64,000 nucleotides of DNA, taken from the NCBI RefSeq assembly GCF_001613935.1, contig NZ_LQCI01000014.1:193383-257382 (forward strand), read 5' to 3'. Each line of letters opens with the position of its first letter. Within the stretch, counting starts at the first letter, position 1. The notes beneath the pieces are model-generated. The model did not search any database, was not told the DNA's origin, and was given only the letters and a program-made list of their open reading frames with translations. Source of the DNA: Amycolatopsis regifaucium (GTDB lineage: Bacteria > Actinomycetota > Actinomycetes > Mycobacteriales > Pseudonocardiaceae). The translations under genes and the position numbers were made by a program. Shown piece after piece: positions 1 through 7,616 of the stretch.

Positions 1-1913
1 CAGGACCCGGTCTCCGGTTCCAGCACCTTGACCCGGTGGGCGAGAGTGCCCTGGATCCGGTATCCGCCCTTGGTCTCGATCCGGCGGGTGGGCTCCTCGC
101 CGTTGACGTAGAACTTCGTGGCTCGGCGCGGGCCTTCGTCGGTCGCGACCGTGAACTCGACATCCTGCCAGCGGTCTCCGTACAGATCGCCGAGTTCGGA
201 GAGCCGGGCCAGTCCACGATCGGTGGTGACCAGGGTGTCCGCGGTCAGGCATCCGGTGGGCGCGAGTACTGAGGCTTGCGCGTTGCGCCAGCCGCTGGTC
301 TCGCCCAGCTCGATTCCGCGCTTCCATTCCTGGGCCGCGAGCGCGCGGACCGCGGCGTCTCCTGTGTGGTAGGTCCGCACCAGTTCGTTGGCCGCGGCGT
401 GCTTGCGCATGACCCGCTGGTGCGCCTCGGCGTTGCGCGCGTAGCCCTCGTACGGACCGACGGCCTCGGCGAGTTCGGCCGAACGCCGGTACGAGACACC
501 GGTCATCAGCGAAGTGATCGCGGCGGCGAGCGCACGGCCACCGTCGGAGTCGTAGGCGTGCCCGAGCGCCATCAGCAGTGCGCCCAGGTTCGCGTATCCG
601 ATACCGAGCTGGCGGAACTTGCGCGTCGTGTCGCCGATCGCCTCGGTCGGGAAATCGGCGAAGCAGATCGAGATGTCCATCGCGGTGATGACCAGCTCGA
701 CGGCCTTCGCGAACAACGGTGCGTCGAAACCGCCATCGGCGGTGGCGAACTTGAGCAGGTTCAGCGAGGCCAGGTTGCAGCTGGAGTTGTCCAGGTGCAG
801 GTACTCCGAGCACGGGTTGGACGCGGTGATCCGGCCCGATTCCGGGCAGGTGTGCCAGTCGTTGATCGTGTCGTCGTACTGCAGGCCCGGGTCCGCGCAC
901 TCCCAGGCGGCCTGCGCGATGGTGCGGAACAGCTTCTTGGCGTCGACCCGGTCGATGACCTCGCCGGTCATCCTCGCCCGCAGGCCGAACTCGCCCCCGG
1001 ACTCGACGGCCTGCATGAACTCGTCGGAGACGCGGACCGAGTTGTTCGCGTTCTGGTACTGGACGGAGGTGATGTCGGAACCGGAGAGGTCCATGTCGAA
1101 CCCGGCGTCGCGGAGGACCTTGATCTTCTCCTCTTCCCGGGCCTTGGTCCGGACGAACTCTTCGATGTCCGGGTGGTCGACGTCGAGCACGACCATCTTC
1201 GCCGCGCGCCGGGTGGCGCCGCCGGACTTGATGGTGCCCGCGGAAGCGTCGGCACCCCGCATGAACGAGACCGGGCCGGACGCGGTGCCGCCGGAGGACA
1301 GCAGCTCACGCGAGGAACGGATGCGGGAGAGGTTCAGGCCGGCGCCGGAGCCGCCCTTGAAGATCAGGCCCTCCTCGCGGTACCAGTTGAGGATCGACTC
1401 CATGGTGTCGTCGACCGCGAGGATGAAACACGCCGAGACCTGCTGCTTCGAGGCGGTTCCGACGTTGAACCACACCGGCGAGTTGAAGCTGAACACCTGG
1501 TGCAGCAGCATCCAGGTCAGCTCGTGTTCGAAGACCTCGGCGTCGGCGGGGCTCGCGAAGTAGCCGTGTTCGCGGCCCGCGTTGACATAGGCGTGGACGA
1601 CGCGGTCGATCAGCTGTTTGAGGCTCTGCTCGCGCTGGGCGGAGCCGACGGCGCCGCGGAAGTACTTGCTGGTGACGATGTTCGTCGCGTTGACCGACCA
1701 GAAGTCGGGGAACTCGACCCCGCGCTGCTCGAAGTTGACCGTGCCGTCGCGCCAGTTCGTCATCACGACGTCCCGGTTCTCCCAGGTGACCTGGTCGTAC
1801 GGATGGACGCCCTCGGTGGTGAAGACCCGGCGCACGGTGAGCCCGCCTGCCTGTTTCTTCTTCCCGCTCGTCCGCGCTGTGGCCGGGTCGCCTGTTCCCA
1901 CGGTCTCGGTCAT
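1..1913 (-). CDS. nrdJ: Vitamin B12-dependent (class II) ribonucleotide reductase, 3' part missing
   Basis: The first ~637 residues of an adenosylcobalamin-dependent ribonucleoside-diphosphate reductase, which makes deoxyribonucleotides in the cytoplasm without needing oxygen. The ATG at 1913 opens a Lys-rich leader followed by family blocks: VSACFIL (catalytic Cys region), GSGAGLNLSRIRSS, TASNPCSEYLHLDNSSCNLASLNL-type active-site segment, and DFPTEAIGDTTRKFRQLGIGYANLGALL. The frame is open to the window edge, so the C-terminal redox-active cysteines lie outside. It sits 33 bp downstream of nrdR on the same strand, as in other actinomycetes, and probably forms an nrdR-nrdJ operon repressed by NrdR when dATP is plentiful. 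Identification is firm; the exact start is likely. Confidence 0.95.
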   Translation of the reverse strand, partial: MTETVGTGDPATARTSGKKKQAGGLTVRRVFTTEGVHPYDQVTWENRDVVMTNWRDGTVNFEQRGVEFPDFWSVNATNIVTSKYFRGAVGSAQREQSLKQLIDRVVHAYVNAGREHGYFASPADAEVFEHELTWMLLHQVFSFNSPVWFNVGTASKQQVSACFILAVDDTMESILNWYREEGLIFKGGSGAGLNLSRIRSSRELLSSGGTASGPVSFMRGADASAGTIKSGGATRRAAKMVVLDVDHPDIEEFVRTKAREEEKIKVLRDAGFDMDLSGSDITSVQYQNANNSVRVSDEFMQAVESGGEFGLRARMTGEVIDRVDAKKLFRTIAQAAWECADPGLQYDDTINDWHTCPESGRITASNPCSEYLHLDNSSCNLASLNLLKFATADGGFDAPLFAKAVELVITAMDISICFADFPTEAIGDTTRKFRQLGIGYANLGALLMALGHAYDSDGGRALAAAITSLMTGVSYRRSAELAEAVGPYEGYARNAEAHQRVMRKHAAANELVRTYHTGDAAVRALAAQEWKRGIELGETSGWRNAQASVLAPTGCLTADTLVTTDRGLARLSELGDLYGDRWQDVEFTVATDEGPRRATKFYVNGEEPTRRIETKGGYRIQGTLAHRVKVLEPETGS

Positions 1914-1946
1914 GGGTCTTCCCTCACTCCCACGCGGGAGGCGGCA

Positions 1947-2435
1947 TCAGCCGTCTTTCGCGTCTTGATCGCTCTCGTCCGGTGCGGCAGCCATGGCCTC
2001 GCGAAGGTCCGAGATCTCCTTTTCGAAGTCCTCGACCGAGGAAAAGGAGCGGTAGACACTCGCGAACCGGAGATACGCGACGCCGTCGAGTTCACGCAAG
2101 GGACCCAGGATCGCCAGGCCGACCTCGTGACTCGGGATCTCCGCCAGCCCCGCCGACCGGATCGACTCCTCGACCCGCTGCGCGAGCTGCTGCAGCGCGT
2201 CGTCGTCGACCGGCCTGCCCTGGCAGGCGCGTCGCACCCCCCGGACCACCTTGTCCCGGCTGAACTGCTCGGTGACCCCGGACCGCTTGACGACGGCGAG
2301 CACCATCGTCTCCGAAGTGGTGAAGCGCCGGCCGCAAGCGGCGCACGAGCGCCTCCGCCGGATCGCTTGACCCTCATCCACCTCTCGGGAGTCGACGACC
2401 CGAGAGTCCGCATGCCGGCAGAACGGGCACCTCAT
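1947..2435 (-). CDS. nrdR: Transcriptional repressor NrdR
   Basis: 162-residue regulator of ribonucleotide reductase genes. The start was set at the ATG at 2435, because the protein then opens with the diagnostic zinc ribbon [18 protein letters not shown]3, C6, C31 and C34 bind zinc, and an ATP-cone domain follows at about residues 46-136 that senses ATP/dATP. A longer in-frame extension upstream has no family similarity and was discarded. Length is typical (150-165 aa). It is the first gene of an apparent nrdR-nrdJ unit, and two NrdR-box-like sequences lie about 160-200 bp upstream, suggesting autoregulation of the whole unit. Confidence 0.95.
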   Translation of the reverse strand: MRCPFCRHADSRVVDSREVDEGQAIRRRRSCAACGRRFTTSETMVLAVVKRSGVTEQFSRDKVVRGVRRACQGRPVDDDALQQLAQRVEESIRSAGLAEIPSHEVGLAILGPLRELDGVAYLRFASVYRSFSSVEDFEKEISDLREAMAAAPDESDQDAKDG

Positions 2436-2590
2436 CCGCCGATCACCTTCCCCTCCGCGCCGGCCGGTCCCCGAGTGGACGCCCGCCCCGTCGCCACGCA
2501 ACGACGGAAAAGATCGACATGTGGATCGATCTGTGGACATCCGGTGGGTGAACACCGGCCAGCTGTGGACAACTGGTACCGAGTCTACCC

Positions 2591-2632
2591 CAAGCTATGG
2601 ACCAACTACAGCCATGTAACTACTACATATAG
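2591..2632. promoter_or_regulatory. Putative tandem NrdR boxes upstream of nrdR-nrdJ
   Basis: CTACATATAG at 2623-2632 matches the NrdR-box core CwAtATaTwG at 9 of 10 positions. A weaker copy, CAAGCTATGG at 2591-2600 (7 of 10), lies 32 bp away, about three helical turns, which is the known spacing of paired NrdR boxes. They fall in the roughly 300-bp gap upstream of nrdR. Binding is inferred from sequence only. Confidence 0.55.
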
Positions 2633-2736
2633 CGGTGGAGACTAGAACGCAGGTGGGACGCACGCAAGCGCGACCGCGGGGTCGATCAGACACGAAAGTG
2701 GACATCACCCGCGGTGGGTGAAAACGGTCTCCAGGC

Positions 2737-3231
2737 TCACCTCCGACCCTCGGCGACGTCGGCCGCGACCGGAACGGTGAGCGGCAGTCCGGGCACCAGA
2801 ACGGTGTCTTCCAGGGAGTTGAGCTCCTTGATCTTGGCGACGACCGCGCCGGTGTCACTCCCCGGCGCGAAGCGCGCGGCGAGATCCGCCAGCGACTCCC
2901 CCGCCGAAACGGACACCGTGGTGGTCCGCTCGGGCACCGCGGCACCGGGCACACCGGTCAAAAACAGACCCAATCCGGTGACGACGCCGGCGACGAGCAA
3001 GGCCATCGTGACGAGCGACGGCCAGCGGAGCGGGAGCCGCCGGGGCGCCGGGCAACCCGGGGAGACGGTGGCGACGCCGGGGCGATGGCCCGCCACGACC
3101 CGCGCTCGCGACGGGGGCCGCAGCGGCTCGGCGCGCCTGCCCCGGACCACCCGCGCCGGCCGGGTCAGCCCTGCCGGAACGGGCCCGGGGGCACTGTGTC
3201 GCATCAGTCCTCGATCAGCCAGAATCGACAT
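2737..3231 (-). CDS. LysM-domain membrane protein, SOS-linked cell-division suppressor (ChiZ/Rv2719c-like)
   Basis: 164-residue protein with a long Arg/Pro-rich cytoplasmic N-terminus, one transmembrane helix at about residues 71-92 and a C-terminal LysM peptidoglycan-binding motif at about 105-153 (TVSAGESLADLAARF). The ATG at 3231 is preceded by GAGGAGG at good spacing. The position next to and divergent from lexA, with the same domain order, matches M. tuberculosis Rv2719c (ChiZ) and the YneA/DivS class of SOS-induced septation inhibitors. LexA-box-like sequences directly upstream support damage-induced expression. No separate hydrolase domain is visible, so a lytic activity is not claimed. 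Function is inferred from context and domain order. Confidence 0.8.
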   Translation of the reverse strand: MSILADRGLMRHSAPGPVPAGLTRPARVVRGRRAEPLRPPSRARVVAGHRPGVATVSPGCPAPRRLPLRWPSLVTMALLVAGVVTGLGLFLTGVPGAAVPERTTTVSVSAGESLADLAARFAPGSDTGAVVAKIKELNSLEDTVLVPGLPLTVPVAADVAEGRR

Positions 3232-3292
3232 CGGAACCTCCTCGCATCCTGCTTCACTCAGGTCCAGCGCCGGGCGGCCCCGGCGATCAAGA

Positions 3293-3324
3293 TCGAACAC
3301 GCGTTCTATCGAACGCCCGTGCGA
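3293..3324. promoter_or_regulatory. LexA (SOS) box on the chiZ-like side, plus an abutting degenerate copy
   Basis: TCGAACACGCGTTCTA at 3293-3308 contains the core GAAC-N4-GTTC recognised by actinobacterial LexA. TCGAACGCCCGTGCGA at 3309-3324 directly abuts it and differs from the core by one base (GTGC for GTTC). The pair lies 62-93 bp upstream of the LysM gene start, suitable for LexA repression. Confidence 0.75.
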
Positions 3325-3372
3325 ATGTGTACCACCTCCCACCGACAAAAATCGAGCGACACGGCGTGTCCA

Positions 3373-3388
3373 TCGAACAGATGTTTGA
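3373..3388. promoter_or_regulatory. LexA (SOS) box in the lexA promoter
   Basis: TCGAACAGATGTTTGA agrees with the mycobacterial-type SOS consensus TCGAAC-N4-GTTYGA. It lies about 175 bp upstream of the lexA start codon and fits autoregulation of lexA. Confidence 0.8.
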
Positions 3389-3561
3389 AATCGTCGTCCC
3401 GGCGGGCTAACGTCGTTGACCAGGGCGTCTGCTGTGCGGACGCCGTCGGTGCCGTGGGCGGGAAGATCGTCCGCCACCGGCGAAGACAGCGAGGACACGC
3501 GAAGTCGGTCCGGGGGACCGGACGTACTGGGAGGCGACGCAGGAGATGAAGGAGCGAGACG

Positions 3562-4278
3562 GTGGCTAAGGAGAGCAAGGCGGGGAACGCGCCTAGGCGC
3601 TCGGGCAAGGTGCGCGCCTTGCCCGAGGTCTACGAGGTGGACGAGACCCTGACCGTGCGGCAGCAGCAGGTGCTCGACGTGATCAAGCTGTGGGTGAGCC
3701 GGTTCGGCTACCCGCCGAGCGTGCGGGAGATCGGCGAGGCGGTCGGGCTGACCTCCACCTCGTCGGTGTCGCACCAGTTGCAGGCCCTGCAGCGCAAGGG
3801 TTATCTGCGACGCGACCCGAACCGCCCGCGTGCGGTGGGCGTACTCGCCGTGACGGACGACAACCCGATGGGCATCGACGTCGAGCAGCCGCAGTCGGCC
3901 GCGAAGGCCGCGTACGTGCCGCTCGTCGGCCGGATCGCCGCCGGTGGGCCGGTTCTGGCCGAGCAGGCGATCGAAGACGTCTTCCCCTTGCCGCGGGAAA
4001 TCGTCGGTGAGGGTGAGCTCTTCCTGCTCAGCGTCACCGGTGACTCGATGATCGACGCCGCCATCACCGACGGCGACTGGGTGGTCGTGCGCCAGCAGCC
4101 CACGGCCGACCCCGGGGAGATCGTGGCGGCGATGATCGACGGTGAGGCCACGGTCAAGACGTTCAAGCGCAAGGACGGCCACATCTGGCTGATGCCGCAC
4201 AACGAGGCGTACGAGCCCATCCCGGGTGACAACGCCACGATCCTCGGCAAGGTCGTGGCCGTTCTCCGCAGGCTTTAG
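3562..4278 (+). CDS. lexA: SOS repressor LexA
   Basis: 238-residue repressor of the DNA-damage response. A winged-helix DNA-binding domain covers about residues 30-95 ([12 protein letters not shown], then [13 protein letters not shown]). The C-terminal S24 peptidase domain has the autocleavage bond A127-G128 (RIAAGGP), nucleophile S162 in GDSM and general base K199 in TVKTFKR. The start is GTG at 3562, after AGGAG-type sequences at 3541-3554; the nearby ATG at 3546 is out of frame. The gene is divergent from the LysM division suppressor with SOS boxes between them. RecA, whose filament triggers cleavage, is encoded at 32.3 kb. Confidence 0.97.
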   Translation: MAKESKAGNAPRRSGKVRALPEVYEVDETLTVRQQQVLDVIKLWVSRFGYPPSVREIGEAVGLTSTSSVSHQLQALQRKGYLRRDPNRPRAVGVLAVTDDNPMGIDVEQPQSAAKAAYVPLVGRIAAGGPVLAEQAIEDVFPLPREIVGEGELFLLSVTGDSMIDAAITDGDWVVVRQQPTADPGEIVAAMIDGEATVKTFKRKDGHIWLMPHNEAYEPIPGDNATILGKVVAVLRRL

Positions 4279-4363
4279 TCCCGAACCGGAGCGCGCCGGG
4301 ATCCCAGGTCGCGAGACCACGGGTCAGACCCGGCAAGCTTCGGTGGCCTCGACCTCCTCCAGG

Positions 4364-5371
4364 TCAGGTGCGCCGTTTGCGCAGCCTGCCGACCAGGAGG
4401 AGACCGCCGATCACGACGACCGCGGCGATGCCGACCTGCACGTACGGGAAGTCGGTTCCCTGGCCCTTGCCACCGGCCGCGGAAGTCCCGCCCGACGTGC
4501 TGCCCTCGGCCTTGGCCGTGGCGAGCGCGGCCGCGCCCTTCACCGCACGGATCTGCTCCCCGACGCCCTCACCGCCGGACAGCAGCGTCCCGTCCGGATC
4601 GAAGGCGAGCGCCTCCCCCTGTTTTTCGTTCGGCAGCGGCACGCGCACGGGTTCGCGCTGCAACGCGCCCGCCAGATCGCCGTCGGTGACGGCGTAGAGA
4701 TAGGCATCGGTGTAGGTGCGCAGCGCGACCACCGATCCGTCGGCCATCGACGCCGCCCCGGTGACCGTCATCGAACCGATCGAGCCGACCGGCCCGCCCG
4801 GGGTCGAAGTCTCCTTGATCTGCAGCGAGCCCACGCTCTCCAGCGGGGTCGGACCGGGACTGGCGAGCGGCCCGGTGGGCCGGTACACCTTCGCGTCGCC
4901 GAAGACATCCTTGGTGATCAGGTACGGCGTACCCGAGCGATCCATGATCAGCGCTTCGACGTCGTGCTGGCCGTCGGGGTAAGTGAGCCGGTGCAGTGTC
5001 GCCTTGCCCTGCGGGGTCAGCGAGATCAGGGCGACCGTGTCTCGCTTCTTGCGGTTGTCGCCGGTGTCGGACAGCCAGAAGGTGCCGTCCGCGGTGCGGG
5101 CGAGGTCTTCGGGGTCGTACGGATCCGTCGCGGCCGAGATGACCTTCTGGACCTTGCAGTCGCGGCCGAGGACGAAGACCTGCGTCTTGGTTCCACCGTC
5201 GTTGAGGGCGTACAGATGCTCTCCGTCGGAGACCAGTCCGGAAAGCTCGCTGAGCCGGGAGTCGCTGTTCTTGCACACCGGCTGCGGCGCCGGGACCTCC
5301 TGCGCCAGGGCGGGGGCCGTCCCGCCGATGAACGCCGCCAGCACGACCGTCGCCGCGACAATCCCCCGCAC
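4364..5371 (-). CDS. Secreted, C-terminally anchored beta-propeller-like protein
   Basis: 335 residues. The GTG at 5371 was chosen because GGAGG lies just upstream and it leads directly into a signal peptide (VRGIVAATVVLAAFIGG, cleavage probably near ALA-QE). The exported part has repeated short motifs such as LSGLVSDGEHLYALNDGG, DPEDLARTADGTFWLSDTGDN and DVEALIMDRSGTPYLITKD, typical of a six-bladed propeller. A Gly/Ser-rich linker, one transmembrane helix (VQVGIAAVVVIGGLLLVG) and a basic tail end the protein. This is the layout of a cell-surface protein with its propeller outside. No enzymatic function is assigned. In-frame sequence upstream of 5371 overlaps repeat DNA and is rejected as coding. 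Confidence 0.8.
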   Translation of the reverse strand: MRGIVAATVVLAAFIGGTAPALAQEVPAPQPVCKNSDSRLSELSGLVSDGEHLYALNDGGTKTQVFVLGRDCKVQKVISAATDPYDPEDLARTADGTFWLSDTGDNRKKRDTVALISLTPQGKATLHRLTYPDGQHDVEALIMDRSGTPYLITKDVFGDAKVYRPTGPLASPGPTPLESVGSLQIKETSTPGGPVGSIGSMTVTGAASMADGSVVALRTYTDAYLYAVTDGDLAGALQREPVRVPLPNEKQGEALAFDPDGTLLSGGEGVGEQIRAVKGAAALATAKAEGSTSGGTSAAGGKGQGTDFPYVQVGIAAVVVIGGLLLVGRLRKRRT

Positions 5372-5494
5372 ATCCACCTCCGTACCGCGGAACCCCTGAA
5401 GCCCCACACTACGGAGACGTCCGGGACGGCGCGCAGTTCGGTGCGAACGCCGAGATGGGGCGGAATGTCGCGAAGGCCACTTCGAGCCGACCAT

Positions 5495-5516
5495 GCATTT
5501 AGTCCTCTGAATGCGG
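5495..5516. repeat. Half copy of intergenic repeat family B
   Basis: GCATTTAGTCCTCTGAATGC at 5495-5514 reproduces the left arm of the family B inverted repeats at 41.6, 52.4 and 63.6 kb. No opposing arm is present; a family A hairpin follows 15 bp downstream. The half copy is itself a small imperfect palindrome (GCATT...AATGC). Confidence 0.7.
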
Positions 5517-5531
5517 AGGGCTCCGGGCACA

Positions 5532-5567
5532 CGAAGGCCCCCTTCATGTGCAAGAAGGGGGCCTTCG
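5532..5567 (-). terminator. Family A hairpin downstream of hflX
   Basis: Perfect 14-bp arms CGAAGGCCCCCTTC / GAAGGGGGCCTTCG separated by ATGTGCAA. It lies 12 bp beyond the hflX stop codon and upstream of the next gene on the same strand, so it probably ends hflX transcription. There is no long T run on either strand. Confidence 0.65.
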
Positions 5568-5579
5568 GGTATCTGCTGC

Positions 5580-7013
5580 TTACAGGGCCGAGCCGTTCGT
5601 CTGGAAGTCGCTCAGCGCCGCGGCCAGCTCAGGCCTGCCCCGGACGACCAGGCGGGTGCCGGTCTCGACGTGCTCCTCTTCCAGCACCTCGCCGTCGGCG
5701 TGGGCGCGGGAGACGAGTTCGCCCCGCGAGTACGGGATGAGCACTTCGACCACGATCTCCGGCCTCGGCAGCCGCTCCGCGATCGCCTCGGCCAGCTCCG
5801 TGATCCCGGTGCCGGTCCGCGCCGACACCTGCACCGACCCGGCCATCTGGTGCCGCAGCCGGGCCAGCGACACCTCGTCGGCGGCGTCGGCCTTGTTGAT
5901 CACCAGCAGCTCCGGCGGGAGGGGCTCGGAACGGCGCTTCGTGATCTCGGTGAGCACCTCACGCACCGCGTTGACCTGCTCTTCCGGCGTCGGGTCGGCA
6001 CCGTCGACGACGTGCACGAGCAGGTCGGCGCTCGCCGCCTCCTCCAGCGTCGAACGGAACGCGTCCACCAGCTGGTGCGGCAGGTGCCGCACGAAACCGA
6101 CGGTGTCGGTCAGCGTGTAGGTGCGGCCGTCGGGTGTCTGTGCGCGCCGGGTCGTCGGATCCAGCGTGGCGAACAGTGCGTCCTCGACCAGCACCCCGGC
6201 GCCTGTCAGCGCGTTGAGCAGACTCGACTTGCCGGCGTTGGTGTAGCCGACGATCGCGACGCTCGGCACCTCGTTGGCCACCCGGCGACCGCGTTTGGTC
6301 TCGCGGATGGTGTCCATCGCGGCGATCTCCCGGCGCAGCTTCGAAACGCGCTTGCTGATCCGCCGCCGGTCGGTTTCGAGCTTGGTCTCACCGGGGCCAC
6401 GCAGACCCACACCACCGTTGGCGCCACCGGCGCGGCCACCGGCCTGCCGGGACAGCGCCGCACCCCACCCGCGAAGCCGCGGGATCAGGTACTGCAGCTG
6501 GGCCAGTTCGACCTGCGCCTTGCCTTCCTTGGAGCTGGCGTGCTGCGCGAAGATGTCGAGGATCAGGGCGGTGCGGTCGATGACCTTCACCTTGACCTTC
6601 TCCTCCAGCTGGCGCAGCTGGCCCGGCGAAAGTTCACCGTCGCAGATCACCGTGTCGGCACCGGTGGCCGCCACGATCTCGCGCAGTTCCTTGACCTTGC
6701 CCGAGCCGATATAGGTGGCGGGATCCGGCCGGAGCCGGCGCTGTACCAGGCCTTCCAGCACCTCGGAGCCCGCCGTTTCGGCCAGCCGGGCGAGTTCGGC
6801 GAGCGAGGCCTCGGACTGGAGAGCGGTGCCCTCGGTCCACACCCCGACCAGAACGACGCGCTCCAGGCGCAGCTGCCGGTATTCGACCTCGGTGACGTCC
6901 GCGAGTTCGGTGGACAGGCCCGCTACCCGGCGGAGCGAGGCGCGATCCTCGAGCTCCAGCTCACCGGTCGATGGGTCCATGTCGTTCAGATCGTTGTGTG
7001 TCAGTTCCGTCAT
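5580..7013 (-). CDS. hflX: GTPase HflX
   Basis: 477-residue ribosome-associated GTPase of the Obg-HflX group, which splits stalled ribosomes. The N-terminal HflX domain contains RPDPATYIGSGKVKEL. A coiled GPGETKLETDRRRI linker follows, then the G domain with G1 GYTNAGKSSLLNALT, G2/switch FATLDPTTRR, G3 DTVGFV and G4 NKAD. The ATG at 7013 starts MTELTHNDLND; the upstream reading frame belongs to a shadow of the next gene. Gene order hflX-dapF-miaA parallels M. tuberculosis Rv2725c-Rv2727c, although here an HTH/MFS pair has been inserted between hflX and dapF. Confidence 0.95.
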   Translation of the reverse strand: MTELTHNDLNDMDPSTGELELEDRASLRRVAGLSTELADVTEVEYRQLRLERVVLVGVWTEGTALQSEASLAELARLAETAGSEVLEGLVQRRLRPDPATYIGSGKVKELREIVAATGADTVICDGELSPGQLRQLEEKVKVKVIDRTALILDIFAQHASSKEGKAQVELAQLQYLIPRLRGWGAALSRQAGGRAGGANGGVGLRGPGETKLETDRRRISKRVSKLRREIAAMDTIRETKRGRRVANEVPSVAIVGYTNAGKSSLLNALTGAGVLVEDALFATLDPTTRRAQTPDGRTYTLTDTVGFVRHLPHQLVDAFRSTLEEAASADLLVHVVDGADPTPEEQVNAVREVLTEITKRRSEPLPPELLVINKADAADEVSLARLRHQMAGSVQVSARTGTGITELAEAIAERLPRPEIVVEVLIPYSRGELVSRAHADGEVLEEEHVETGTRLVVRGRPELAAALSDFQTNGSAL

Positions 7014-7056
7014 CGTGCCTCCATGGTCCCACGTTTCCGCGTCGGGACCGAATTCA

Positions 7057-7554
7057 TTAGTCGCTGGGATACCTCGACAGGTATATCGCCGTGCGCTTCG
7101 CGTTCGTGTCCACCGGCCGGGCGAGAAACTCGTCGAGCAGCTCGTTGAGCCGGCCTTCGAACTCGGCGATCTGCTCCTCCGGTAGCTGCAGGACCAGCCT
7201 CGTCTGGCGTAGGTCGTCGAACCCGGTCTCGGCGATCTCGGCCAGATACGCCTCGAAGATCGCCTGATCGATCCCCCTGTCGAGAGAATCAAGATGCCAG
7301 GACAACCCGGTGGAGCGATACGGAATTTCTTTCGCACCGCGTTTGCCGCGCCGTGCCGGGAGAGCTTCGAGGAAACCCGTGTCGACGAGTCTGCGCACGT
7401 GGTGCAGCGTCGTCGCCGGGTCGCGGCCGAGCCGTTCGGCGAGTTCCTTGTTGGTCAACGCCTCCGAGTAGGTCAACCGGATGATGCGCAGCCTTATTCC
7501 GGAGGCCATGGCCGCCGCTTCGGCCTCGGTGGCGGCACGTCGTGAGGTAGGCAC
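7057..7554 (-). CDS. ArsR-like winged-helix regulator
   Basis: 165 residues. Residues 20-75 form a winged helix-turn-helix (RIIRLTYSEALTNKELAERLG, then DPATTLHHVRRLVDTGFL with a basic wing ARRGKRGAKEIPYRST). The C-terminal half is helical and predicted to bind a ligand or form the dimer interface. The start is a GTG at 7554 without an obvious Shine-Dalgarno. It is divergent from an MFS exporter, and the 63-bp gap contains a perfect palindrome, so this protein most likely controls the exporter and itself. The ligand is unknown. Confidence 0.8.
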   Translation of the reverse strand: MPTSRRAATEAEAAAMASGIRLRIIRLTYSEALTNKELAERLGRDPATTLHHVRRLVDTGFLEALPARRGKRGAKEIPYRSTGLSWHLDSLDRGIDQAIFEAYLAEIAETGFDDLRQTRLVLQLPEEQIAEFEGRLNELLDEFLARPVDTNAKRTAIYLSRYPSD

Positions 7555-7575
7555 GGCGACAGCCTAAGGACGAAA

Positions 7576-7599
7576 AGTGATTGACACTTTCCAATCACT
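7576..7599. promoter_or_regulatory. Operator-like palindrome between the HTH regulator and the MFS gene
   Basis: AGTGATTG-N8-CAATCACT is a perfect 8+8 inverted repeat with an 8-bp spacer that includes TTGACA-like bases. It lies 18 bp upstream of the GTG chosen for the exporter and 22 bp upstream of the regulator, the expected place for the regulator's binding site. Confidence 0.6.
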
Positions 7600-7616
7600 C
7601 GCGCGAGGGTGGCCCG

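Noticed and set aside
276-2645. Long plus-strand ORF (789 codons) opposite nrdJ and nrdR
   Set aside because: It is the antisense shadow of two clearly homologous genes; the high-GC third positions keep the frame open. Its protein has no domain and is Arg/Asp/Gly/Val biased.
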